A DNA stretch of 14,518 nucleotides from Fomitopsis serialis (GCF_022376445.1 NW_025955693.1:1-14518); one strand, 5' to 3'; positions 1 through 8,770 are shown, counted from the first letter of the stretch. The notes: generated from the letters alone by a model not told the origin. Numbers and translations: made by a program.

Positions 1-373
1 CTGCTTCTCATGTCAGAGAATGCGGACAGACAGGGCTATGTGGCTCACATTCTTCTTCTGCTGTAGGGCGTTGTTCACGAACACGAGGTAACCACGCTGC
101 CTATACTGTTCATCTGCACGGCAATGAATTTCCTATGTCGCAAGCATAAGCATAAAAACGTACCCTGTTTTACCCGAGAGTTCGTTGCGATAGGCCTCGA
201 GACGTATAGGGACGATGAGGACGACCTCCGGGACGGTGCGTCTGGACGCTTCTTGAAGTTCTCCAGAGGGTCAACGGGCTTTTGCTGCGACTCCATGTAG
301 CGGAGGTTCGAGGTAACTGGCCCCGCCCTTGGCTGCCTGACGTTAAACTGGGACAAACGGAGTGAGGTTCCAT
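1..373 (-). CDS. RRN3: RNA polymerase I initiation factor Rrn3 (TIF-IA), 5' part, one frameshift
   Basis: Rrn3 binds RNA polymerase I and recruits it to the core factor at rDNA promoters in the nucleolus. On the minus strand I read exon 1 at 373-164, intron 163-114 (GTACGT...GCAG), exon 2 at 113-49, and intron 48-1 (GTGAGC, branch CTGAC, AGCAG) whose acceptor falls on the first base of the window, so exon 3 lies off the left edge. The joined product (about 92 residues) carries RPIATNSRVKQDE followed by YLVFVNNALQQK, which I recognise from memory as the N-terminal block of fungal Rrn3. The start ATG at 373-371 has a good context (ACAATGG) and begins MEPHS, but the frame must change by one base near 359 (TCCGT where TCCCGT would fit) to enter the SQFNVRQPRAG frame. 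With one added base both exon junctions are in phase. The missing base may be a sequence error or real damage. Identity rests on recall and was not searched. Confidence 0.7.
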
Positions 374-557
374 TGTCGGCAGACAGCCCGAGCGAGATGA
401 GCAACCGGGAAGACGCACGAGAGCAAGGATGCAAAATTGGCTGACTAAGCAGCCAGAAGCGCCGTTTCAGATGGCATCTTACGCTCACCAGATCCAGATC
501 GCGATTGGTGGGCACCGATCGAGCTGCTCGCTGCAGGACCCCTATCAATTGGGGGAG

Positions 558-722
558 AGGCCTGATCTTAATCCGGACAAAATCCGGCCAATTGAGGGGG
601 GGTATGCCTGATGTTATCCGGACAAAATCGTCCCTTATGCGGACGGAGGCCTGAGGAAGTATCCGGACATGGTGGTCCATGTCGCGCGAGGCCTGATCCT
701 AGTCCGGACAAGGGCCCGGACA
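558..722 (+). repeat. Composite short repeat, cluster 1 (four copies plus a half)
   Basis: The unit is AGGCCTGAT, a 4-7 bp variable spacer, then TCCGGACA. Copies lie at 558-579, 606-624 (truncated at its left end), 647-669 and 689-710, with a degenerate right half (CCCGGACA) at 715-722. Copies at 558 and 606 are followed by AAAATC. Both halves contain a 6-bp palindrome (AGGCCT and TCCGGA). Spacer length and sequence vary (CTTAA, GTTA, GAAGTA, CCTAG) while both ends hold, so the two halves appear constrained separately. All copies here share one orientation. Function is unknown. Confidence 0.85.
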
Positions 723-843
723 ACTCAGAGCACCGGTGGGCCATGAGCGACACACATTACACGAGGCTTATTGAGGCTCATATGTCCGCATCGTAGTTGG
801 GTTGCATAAACAACATAACTGTTCTCACAACGATAGTAAAACT

Positions 844-909
844 CAGTAGTGTATGCACGCAGGTTTGCCGGGGCAAGAATGTGCGTTCACACAGTACTAC
901 TGTAGTACT
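844..909. repeat. Foldback stretch between the two repeat clusters
   Basis: Three inverted repeats are nested here. TTGCCGGGGCAA at 865-876 is a perfect 5-bp stem with a 2-base loop. AGTACTACTGTAGTACT at 893-909 has perfect 8-bp arms around one base. CAGTAGT at 844-850 pairs with ACTACTG at 896-902, bracketing the first hairpin. The whole 844-902 segment could fold as one imperfect hairpin, mutually exclusive with the 893-909 palindrome. It might be a foldback element remnant or a regulatory structure; nothing assigns a role. Confidence 0.5.
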
Positions 910-964
910 CCCATTGCATCTGTGCATATTGAAGGTGCGAAGGCGGTGAGTTGCATGGCTCAGG

Positions 965-1130
965 AGGCCTGATCCTGCAATCCGGACACCGAACCGCCTG
1001 CCCCGAGGCCTGATGCAGAGTCCGGACAGCACCGACCAGAACCTCGTAAGGCCTGATTTAATCCGGACAAAATCGAAAGGCTACGTCCGGACAAAAAAAG
1101 CAAAATCTCGGGTTGCCGGATCAGGCCTCC
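965..1130 (+). repeat. Composite short repeat, cluster 2 (three copies, one half, one inverted copy)
   Basis: This has the same unit as the cluster at 558-722. Copies lie at 965-988 (spacer CCTGCAA), 1006-1028 (GCAGAG) and 1049-1069 (TTAA, followed by AAAATCG). A right half with an A-tract (TCCGGACAAAA) is at 1086-1096. At 1112-1130 the unit appears inverted and compacted: read on the minus strand it is AGGCCTGATCCGGCAA, with no spacer. The cluster ends only a few bases before the TATA-like element of the F-box gene, so it occupies the upstream promoter region of that gene. Confidence 0.85.
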
Positions 1131-1135
1131 CCACC

Positions 1136-1143
1136 AATAAATA
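1136..1143 (+). promoter_or_regulatory. TATA-like element of the F-box gene
   Basis: AATAAATA lies 73 bp upstream of the F-box start codon, immediately after the second repeat cluster. Position and composition suit a fungal TATA box with a short leader of about 40 nt. It is a motif match only, with no transcript support. Confidence 0.35.
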
Positions 1144-1216
1144 GGGGTCCTCTCGCTGCTCGCAAACAAAGCGCCTATTCGCTACCTCCTGCATAGCTTG
1201 TCATAAGTGCATCGGC

Positions 1217-2825
1217 ATGGCCTCAGTGGCTGCTCGAGGCCCCCTCGCTGCTTGCGCCCCCACCCGCATCACTCCTCCGCTCACCGGTGCCGACGAACAG
1301 AATGACGACGTATTGGGTGACGACGAATGGACTGCCTATGGACAGATTGCCGATGAACAGAGCGACGAGGAATTCGGCGACGATGAACAGGGCGACGAAG
1401 GATTCAGCGACGATGAACAGAACTCCCGTAAGTGGCGGAGTGCATGTTTCCAAGGCACCTTGCCGCTGGCCCTCTCTGCTCGCGTCCCGCTCGAGGTCTT
1501 CGAACTCGTCATGGATGCGATCGAGCATCAGCCCACGTTGGTCGCCGTCGCGCTGGTCTGCGCGGCATGGTACCCTCGAGCGATGTGCAACCTCTACTAC
1601 AATCTCGAGATTCGCGGCCGCAAGACATTCAACATGCTGTTCAAGCAGTGTCGCGCGTCACCACGCGTCAAGCAGTGGCTCGCAAGCACATGCAAGCTGG
1701 TGGTAGATGAGGTGGGTGCTTACTCCGACGTGTGTACAAGGACAAACCTGAGCACCAGGACAAAAATTAGAGCAAATGGGGGATGATGGCATCCACGCAG
1801 CGTCGAAAGAAGAACAAAAATGACAATCGCTTCCTTCACGCACTACCGTCCGGGCTCGCTAGTCTGATGCCTCGTGTACAAACCCTTCACATCCGATACG
1901 GAAGTCTCCGTTTCATCCGCACAGACTTTTTCCTCGCCCTGTCGAAGTTCGAGTCTGTCAAGTCATTGACGCTCGGGTTTTGTCAACTTAATAACATCTC
2001 GCAGCTGCGGCGGATTGTGTCGGCCTTCCCCCAGCTTACAGACCTCACGATGGATAACGTTGCGTTCACTCAGCAAGGTGCGGTCAGTGACGCGGGAGCC
2101 TCACTATTTCAGCCACCATCTCACACGCGTCTTCGACATCTTGCCGTCAACGTGGACAATGAGCTCATGGCGACGTTCCTTGACTGGATGACGCGCTCAG
2201 GCTTCTGCGCCTCACTTGCGGATCTAGAAATCCTGTTCAATGATCGCCCTATATCGCGGACTCTCCCTAGCAAACTTCTCGAAGTGGCAGGGGCATCGTT
2301 GACCCGTTACTGTGAGAGATACCGTGGCGATGGTCATGACCGTAAGAGTCACTTTGCCTTGCTTAATAGACTTTGTCTTTGATGTGCATGCACAATTTAG
2401 GTCGTCACGGAAACCTGTTGCAAAACACCGCCTTGCGATCCTTGCAATTCCAGCTGATAATCAGCAGACACAAGGCCGAAGACCAAGGGCGTCGCGCGGT
2501 ATGGATCAAAGCAGCGGACGAGCTACATGGCATCTTCTCCACAATTCGAAGCCGTCAGCTCGAGCACATCGAGGTCCACGTCGACGTTCGCCTCGATGGC
2601 AGCATTCTCGAGTCTGGGAAGTCCAGCGACGTCCGCGAGAAGCTCGACCTGCGGGACCTGCACAAGGTCATAAGCCAGCCATACTTCGACGCATTGAAGG
2701 GTGTCGAGGTGAAGATGAACGTTTTCGGTATACGTACCCCTCAGGCCAACTCGAATGTGGACGAGTTCCGTGACATACTACAGCCATGGTCTGCCCGTGG
2801 TATAGTCACCTTCGGGAGGTACTGA
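1217..2825 (+). CDS. F-box domain protein, three exons
   Basis: This is a predicted substrate adaptor of an SCF ubiquitin ligase. Exons are 1217-1711, 1801-2341 and 2401-2825; introns are GTGGGT...GCAG (89 nt, phase 0) and GTAAGA...TTTAG (59 nt, phase 1). The spliced frame is open for 486 residues. Residues 1-25 are Ala/Pro-rich. Residues 26-70 are an acidic decapeptide repeat. The F-box lies at about 90-128 (VPLEVFELVMDAIE, then LVAVALVCAAWYPRA). The rest resembles the C-terminal body of agaricomycete F-box proteins, with phrases such as LPSGLASLMPRVQTLHI and NTALRSLQF; I see regularly spaced leucines but no clean leucine-rich repeats. The target is unknown. The ATG at 1217 has a G at -3 and at +4. 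Genes of this type are very numerous in polypores. The domain call is firmer than any specific function. Confidence 0.75.
1292..1441 (+). repeat. In-frame 30-bp repeat coding an acidic decapeptide
   Basis: Five consecutive 30-base units inside exon 1 of the F-box gene encode DEQNDDVLGD, DEWTAYGQIA, DEQSDEEFGD, DEQGDEGFSD and DEQNSRKWRS. Units three and four are most alike at DNA level (GATGAACAG...GGCGACGA); the second and last are diverged. The pattern suggests minisatellite expansion and gives an acidic, probably disordered N-terminal tail before the F-box. Confidence 0.8.
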
Positions 2826-3438
2826 ATCAACTCTCAACATTGTACGCGTGAGTGAGCCCGTTTGCACACACGCGTCTCAGGTCTCAATTTTGTCTCCCGT
2901 TCAGCCATTCAGCGATGCACAGGAATCGCCATGCTGAGGGTGTGATACGTCGTTCGATCGGTACAGACGGAGGTGGCGATAACGAGGCATCGTCACCGCC
3001 CGTACGGAGCGTGCATCGATGCGAGGAAATCGGTCGTTCGCAAGCGGTTGTCTGGCTCCAGTTTATCTATCGGTCGATTCATTAGAGGGCCTGTAACAAT
3101 GATCGGGTTTGTTATTGGACGAAGTGGCAAGTCGCGTTTGGTAAGAACTTACATAAGTATTTACCAGGTCAATCGGACGAGAGAGAGAGCACGAGCTAAA
3201 TCTTCAAATAAACAGCTGCCCGAGCAGGGAGCCTCTGGGTGTGCGTTGATTGCGCACGTCACGGTGGTGGTTGGTAGTAAGTTATGTGGGTACAGTACTT
3301 CGTTAGCTCGGCCATTGGCTGAATAGACTCAGACGCCCCACAGCGGTTCTCGCGAACTTACTGTGATTGTCTTATCTTTTGCCCACGTTGTGCAACGAGG
3401 GGTGAATTCGTCGCGCTCACTGGGCTCTGGCTACCATC
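2826..3438. other. Intergenic region between F-box and nucleoside hydrolase genes
   Basis: This is 613 bp between two plus-strand genes, holding the F-box 3' end and the nucleoside hydrolase promoter. An AATAAA at 3207-3212 could be a distant polyadenylation signal. CACGTCAC near 3256 resembles a CRE/E-box half-site. The open frames at about 2852-3085 and 2973-3326 have no recognisable motif or supporting splice pattern and are not called. Confidence 0.5.
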
Positions 3439-4832
3439 ATGGCATACCGAAATGTCTGGCTGGACTGTGATCCAGTGAGGCGTGATGTAACATAGATGAT
3501 ACACTCACTCATCAGAGCGTAGGGGCACGATGACGCCACTGCGATATTGCTGGCAGTCCATGCTCCAGGAGTGAAGCTGTTAGGCATTTCTACGGTGAAT
3601 CTCGTTCTCGCATTCACAGATGTGACAGTCCGTTGTGCTAACAAACCAACAGGTGCACGGCAATGCAAGCGCAGAAAATACAAACAACAACGCCGCGAGG
3701 TGTCTCTACGCCTTTGCTGCTCCGCAGGACATCAAGATCTACCCAGGGGCTTCTAAGCCTTTGATTCGGCCGACGAGACATGACCCCGAGATTCACGGCA
3801 TCGATGGACTGGGAGGTGTGGAGGGACTTCCACCAGGCACATACAAGGCCGTTCAAGAACGGCTGAAGCACCCAGGACGTCCACCAAAGGCCATCGATGC
3901 CATTGCTAGGGCGGTCGAGGACACCTGGAAGGACGGCTCGGGTGACAAGGTCACGATTATCTCGTCTGGTCCGATGACCAACATAGCTCTCTTCGTGAGC
4001 GTATTTCCCGAGCTGTTGAACGGCATAGGTGAGGAACCTCATCCACACTGCACATACGTGGAACGATAGTTAAGAGCACTAGAGGAGTTTGTCTTCATGG
4101 GTGGCGGTGTTGGCATCGGTAATCGCTCTGCGTCGGCTGGTACGTGTCCATACGTTCTCTAGCCGTTCGAGGAGTCATCGTGCTTATCGGATGTCAGAAT
4201 TCAACATATTGTGCGATCGTGAGTCCCTGCGCATGCACCGCGGGCGTGAACTATGGATGACCCATGTTATCCATCTACAGCTGAAGCAGCTCAGATTGTG
4301 CTCGACGTCCCAGTGAAGAAGACGATGATACCTCTCAATGTCACCCACACAGCGATTGTGACACAGGAAACCCTTCACAAACTGCTCTCACCCGATGCCC
4401 CATACTCCCCCAATGTCGCGCCAGCTAAAGCATCCACGAAGCTACGCCACATGCTATGGACGCTCATCTGGTACTTCGCAGAGTCATACAAGTCCACGTT
4501 CGGCTTCATGCACGGCCCACCCCTGCATGACGCACTCACCATCGCATATGTCTCTAATCCAGAGATGTTCAAGTGCAAGAGGTACCGGGTCGATGTCGAA
4601 CTAAGCGGGACGCACACTGCGGGCGAGACAGTAGTGGACATATGGAGTTATCAGGCATGCGACGATTCATGGGGGCGTGACGGGAAGAATTGTATGGTGG
4701 CGGAGTCTCTAGATGTGAGTACGATGAATTCTGTTGACGTTCAAGGCTGACAGAGAGCAGGTGGCTGGTTTTTTCCAGCTCTTCCTCGAATGCGTTTCTC
4801 GGTGTGATGCGGTCTCTCCACTGAACGAATGA
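3439..4832 (+). CDS. URH1: Inosine-uridine type nucleoside N-ribohydrolase, seven exons
   Basis: This hydrolyses ribonucleosides to base plus ribose in pyrimidine/purine salvage. Exons are 3439-3474, 3523-3594, 3653-4028, 4083-4139, 4198-4218, 4281-4714 and 4761-4832, all with GT-AG introns of 46-62 nt, giving 355 residues. The family calcium site DCDPGHDDA spans residues 9-17 and is split by intron 1. VHGNASAENTNNNA follows at 37-50. The substrate/metal region LNVTHT is at 206-211 and the catalytic-region HD pair (HDAL) at 270-273. These match the IUNH fold family completely, so the gene looks intact. Exon 5 is a 21-nt microexon encoding part of EFNILCDPEAA. The specific substrate (uridine or inosine) cannot be read from sequence; the yeast counterpart is Urh1. 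It ends 86 bp before the convergent GH53 gene. Confidence 0.93.
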
Positions 4833-4918
4833 TTGTCCTTCCGTATAAGACGAGCATAGATATGGATCACCGCTTGAGAACATTGTAGGACGCGGCCACT
4901 GGGTTCTGACCAAGTTGT

Positions 4919-6228
4919 CTACATGTCGTCACCGAATATATCGATAGATTGCCTGACTGCACCAGAGCTATCCACTAGCAGATTGTCCTAATGAACAAGC
5001 TAAGTGGCCGTGCTATGTATTTAGCTTGACGCGATCACTTACTGAACAGGACGAGCCAAGGGCAGCGTTTCCAATCCATCCAGGCTCCCAATAATCTATG
5101 TTGTTGCATGAGACTCAGCACTTTAATAGCATGATCTGATCCTCACAGATGCCCTGCCCCAGACCGTCGGGGAGGCCATTCAAGACACTCTTGATGTCAC
5201 CGGTCCATTCCTCTTGTCCCTGAGCCGAGATGGGGATCTCGGGCTCGCTGAGCGTCACACCGGAGCAAACGGCCGGCCAGTTGGTCTCGGCGACAACGAC
5301 AGGCTTATCGAACTCGTTGACCAGGTTCGTCAGCGAGGACGAGAGGTTCGCCAGTGTTGCATTCGTGCCGTAGAACGGATAGAACGACACACCCATGATG
5401 TCAACCTCCGACTGTGTCAGCGCGCCTTGGATACCAAAGACACCTTCCCAGAAGTATTTCAGGTCGGACCAATCCCAGCCATTCGCGAGATGGACGAGTA
5501 TTTTGGGCGAACCGGCTGAGAGACCCCCGTGGATGGCTGAGTTCAGGAGCTGGGAAAGGCCATCGAAGCCATTAACCGAAATCTCCCCGACGGGCCATAG
5601 CAGCCCGTTGTTAATCTCATTTCCGACCTACGGACGCACCAACAGGTCAGGCGGCTGACTCGGATGCTCGAGGTCTGTGTACGACTGACCTGGAGTATGT
5701 CAACAGGCGTCCCTTGATCCGTGAAGGCTTGTACGACGCTTTGCGTATAGCTGCCATACAGTCAGAACACTGCTGCACTGACTGGGAAAGACTGCCGGTG
5801 CCAGGGCTTACTCGTATATCTGAGTGTTCAGTCGTGACAGTGTTGTTGGCCATGCGGATGGAATAGCTTGATGGCCAGGATCCGCCCCTGAGAGTAGTAG
5901 TGAGTCATGGCGTCATTCGCTTGAAAGATACCCTACATGTGTCGCTGTAGTGAAGATCGACGTGAAGTGTCAATCCCGCATCCTTGACACGTTTGCCCAT
6001 TGCAAGCGCGTAGGTCAAGTTGTACTGCCCGGCGGTCCAGATCCGCACGCGCGCTGTGTTCATCCCGTTTGCGACGAGAATGTCCTCAAAGGGTATGACG
6101 ACACCATTCTGAGAGTACTCGACGCCAGAATCCTCGACAACGATGAGCGAAGAGATGTCGGCCGCTCGATAGGTCAAAGCCGATGCGACAGCGACGAGGG
6201 CTGCGAACAAGGAAGCGGCCGCACGCAT
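4919..6228 (-). CDS. Secreted arabinogalactan endo-beta-1,4-galactanase, GH53
   Basis: This cleaves beta-1,4-galactan side chains of pectin (EC 3.2.1.89) outside the cell. On the minus strand exons are 6228-5937, 5887-5812, 5750-5690, 5627-5147, 5095-5043 and 4987-4919, with introns of 49-62 nt, giving 343 residues. A signal peptide is visible at residues 1-17 (MRAAASLFAALVAVASA). The family landmarks follow: LTYRAADISSL, ARVRIW, HVDLHYSDTWADPGHQ, VGNEINNG with the predicted acid/base Glu147, HLANGWDW, GVSFYPFYG, VVVAETNWP with the predicted nucleophile Glu257, and YYWEPGWIGN near the end. The length is typical for a single-domain GH53 with no carbohydrate-binding module. All junctions are in phase and no key residue is missing, so it should be active. 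TATAAAT lies about 35 bp upstream of the start. Confidence 0.95.
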
Positions 6229-6701
6229 TTCGCTGTTTAAAGGGCCATTGTGTTCGTGCAGGATTTATACCGTTGTGTGATTACCTCCACAAGACTGGAA
6301 GTTGTGACTACCGGTCAGCTGTTGTAGCTGGGCGGGCCGTCGCAGAGGACCAGCATCCTTAATTCCGGGGTATGACTCTGTCAGCAACCATGGACATGAC
6401 CCAGACAATGCGGGGGAAAGTCAGATGCTGGGAGGTGCCACGAGGACTCACGGGAAAGAGCTAAGTACAGACAGTCTACAGACCTTGCGCTGAGAGACAA
6501 TCTCGAAGGTCGTTCCGAGAACCTCGGAGAAAGGTGTATCACGTCACCCACGTGATGTCGCCAGACGCGCTCGACGATGGGCGCTCGCGCGCGCCGACCC
6601 CTTGCATCCAACGACCTTGGAACGAATCCATCCTGGCCGGTATACTGAACACCTCGGCAAGCAGTGGGCGGAGATCGCATACCACAGCACACGCATCAGT
6701 A
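6229..6701. other. Divergent promoter region of GH53 and RNF220-like genes
   Basis: These 473 bp lie between the two start codons. On the GH53 side there is a TATA box at 6263-6269 and three matches to the Cre1/CreA consensus SYGGRG: CTCCAC (minus strand) at 6285-6290, CCGGGG at 6365-6370 and GCGGGG at 6410-6415. About two such matches are expected by chance in this length, so carbon repression is only a hypothesis. No gene is supported; a minus-strand open frame at 6539-6760 overlaps the first exon of the next gene in antisense and was rejected. Confidence 0.45.
6263..6269 (-). promoter_or_regulatory. TATA box of the GH53 galactanase gene
   Basis: On the minus strand this reads TATAAAT, ending 34 bp before the GH53 ATG. 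This implies a very short 5' leader. It is the clearest TATA match in the window and fits an inducible secreted-enzyme gene. Motif evidence only. Confidence 0.55.
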
Positions 6702-8333
6702 ATGCCTAAGCTCGTCATTGTGCCGACCGCTAGAAGCACAAAGTGCGTAGTGTTCACCATGATGCCAGTCTGTATGCTCGAAACCGGGCGCTAAGTAGAC
6801 ATCCTCATAGCAAAGGAAAGAAAAGAGCGAGGGAACTGTCTGTGAAAGGGGAGAGTGAGGGAGGGAGCGACAAAGAGTCTGCGGTTACTGGAGAGATGCC
6901 GGCGAAGAGATGTGAGTATCCCATGTTAGCTTCAGACTGTGACCGACAACTCGCCTAGCCAAACGTGCGGAGACAAGACCTTGCCCAATATGCCATGATC
7001 TCATTCCCATCCGACTCCTTGGAAAACACTGCGAACTCGAGATGGCGCGCGTGAGTGAGATCATACACCAGATAGGGTCCACCGATGTTCTCGCGGATGC
7101 AGAGCCGGACGATGGGTGCGTCTGCCATTTTGCGGTGCGATGCAAGTCCAGGTTGCCGACATCTAGATAGCATGACCAGTCGGTCTCGTCGTTCGGCAGT
7201 CAAGGCCCGCAAGAGCCTCAGCAGCCTACCGTCGAGCTCAAACTTCGCCTCAACCTCCGAATTGACTCTTGACCAGATCAACAAGACGGTCCGTACCATT
7301 CGCAATCATCGCAAGCAACGGCATGCGAAGTTGCGAGAGCTGACACGCGAGGAGGACGAGACGCGATGGTGGGGCGATCGCCACACTGGCAGGAGAGGTG
7401 ACAACGAAGAGGGGACTGTCTGTCCTGTCTGCGGGAGGGTAATCACGGGCGATACGGACGTGGTGGAAGCGCATGTCGACTCCTGCTTGGCACATGCCAG
7501 TGCCCTTGAAGTAGACGCGGCACATAGGAGTACACCAGACGACGATGGTGACATAGATGTTGATATTGACGGGGAAGGAGTTCTTGAGAGCGTGACTGCC
7601 GGTGTGAGTTTCCGAGGTATGTCGCCATTCATCTGTCTCTCGTGGTCGTGACCAACGGTCTATTCCACTAGGCACGGGCTTCGACACTCGAGACCGCAAC
7701 CAGCAAGATGTCGACGATGACATCGATATCGACGGAGAGGACGATGTCCTGTTCGGCGCAGCACAGTTTACACACAGCGATATCATCCCACTTGCCAATG
7801 GACATCATGACGAAGGTCCCGGGTCCGATGTTGAAGACGATACTGGGAATACACCCGCGAGGCGGGAAGGAGATAATAAAGCGGCGTTTCAAGATCTGCT
7901 CGCGAGCGGCAAGCTCGTGCGTCGGAAAGTACAGGCGGTGGGCGACTTGAAACAAACGATGGACGAGGTCATGGGGGTCGGCGAAACTGAAGAGGTGGAG
8001 AAGGCCATTAAACGCGCAAAACGAGATGGGAATGACGCTGCATTGATCAAGGCTCTGGAGAGTAAAGTCCAGCTGATGGTGAGTAGACTCGTACTCACCA
8101 TTGAATCTCGAGTAATTGAATATCGGATTGTACAGGTCTCAACGCGGGTTTCATCGTCAACCTCCCTGCTATGTCGTATATGCCTTGATCCGTACACGGA
8201 GCCTACAGTGTCAACGGGTTGCTGGCATACATGCTGTCGTGAATGCTGGTTACGGTGTCTTGGGGCGACCAAACTTTGTCCTATCTGCAAACGTATTACG
8301 ACGGCAGGGGAACTCCGGAGAGTATACCTGTGA
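6702..8333 (+). CDS. RNF220-type RING E3 ubiquitin ligase, six exons
   Basis: This is a predicted E3 ubiquitin ligase. Exons are 6702-6742, 6811-6911, 6959-7115, 7171-7616, 7672-8078 and 8136-8333, giving 449 residues with all junctions in phase. The N-terminus is basic (KGKKRAREL). A first zinc-finger-like motif CPICHDLIPIRLLGKH lies at 56-71. A UBZ/Rad18-like finger uses C184, C187, H201 and C205 (CPVCGRVI...HVDSC). An acidic middle repeats a DIDIDGE-like motif (DIDVDIDGE, DDIDIDGEDD). The C-terminal RING is C3HC4: C397, C400, C413, H415, C418, C421, C432, C435, followed by an LRRVYL end. The block CWHTCCRECWLRCLGATKLCP closely resembles animal RNF220 (recalled, not searched). The start ATG at 6702 is chosen because it alone joins in frame to the basic exon; there is no ATG inside that exon. 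Intron 5 (57 nt) has no stop codon, so its retention would add 19 residues just before the RING. Confidence 0.87.
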
Positions 8334-8770
8334 CAACCGTACTTTATTGCTGTCCATAATTTGCTATCGCTCAGTGCGTTACTCTGCTATCCTTCGCATT
8401 GCCGTAGTGCGACGTTTTCCTGCGTGATGGTCAATTGACATGAGTCGAAAGTGCATCTTTGAAGTGTGACGACACAGATGGAAGAGCTCATATCTGGCCT
8501 TGTTGAATTCCTCACACACCACAGTCATATAAACCAGTCCACGAATGAACGGTTACAACGACGCGTGGTCCTCATGGAGTGCATGAGTTGATCAGAGCAC
8601 CAGAGGTGCCACCACAACATATAATCAACGCAGCCGGCAGAGAAAGATTGCTCACCGTTTGCATCGTAGCCGACCATTCCCAAGAGCTTGTTTTCACTCA
8701 GACGTATGATCCGGCTTGCAAAGATAGCGAGGACAAACAATGAATTAGGTGTACAGACGTAGGCTCAGGA
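8334..8770. other. Convergent 3' intergenic region, RNF220-like / TOM7
   Basis: These 437 bp lie between two facing stop codons. I find no supported gene, repeat or RNA. A minus-strand open frame at 8525-8740 starts at TTG, has no family resemblance and is more likely chance or part of the TOM7 3' region. Confidence 0.5.

Larger units (their letters stand above)
374..1216. other. RRN3 / F-box divergent intergenic region
   Basis: This 843-bp stretch separates the divergent RRN3 and F-box starts. No convincing gene lies in it. The open frames here read through the repeat clusters described separately and give low-complexity VRI/SGQ-like peptides. It contains two repeat clusters (558-722 and 965-1130), a foldback stretch between them (844-909), and an AT-rich TATA-like element (AATAAATA, 1136-1143) 73 bp before the F-box ATG. 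The region 374-557 shows nothing recognisable. Confidence 0.6.

Noticed and set aside
75..680. Long minus-strand open frame of about 200 codons
   Set aside because: Only its lower part is RRN3 coding sequence. The upper part runs through the intergenic repeat cluster (producing VRI repeats) and the lower end reads through a clear 50-nt intron.
2852..3326. Two overlapping plus-strand open frames between the F-box and nucleoside hydrolase genes
   Set aside because: No recognisable motif, biased composition or splice continuity; they fit chance open frames in promoter DNA.
6285..6415. Three Cre1/CreA-like SYGGRG sites as proof of glucose repression of GH53
   Set aside because: About two matches are expected by chance on both strands of this region, so they are noted but not called as sites.
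6539..6760. Minus-strand open frame with a hydrophobic, signal-like N-terminus
   Set aside because: It overlaps the first RNF220-like exon in antisense, has no recognised domain and no supporting continuation; treated as a shadow frame.
8525..8740. Minus-strand frame with a hydrophobic start
   Set aside because: It begins at TTG, lacks an ATG and shows no family resemblance; it lies just downstream of the TOM7 stop.
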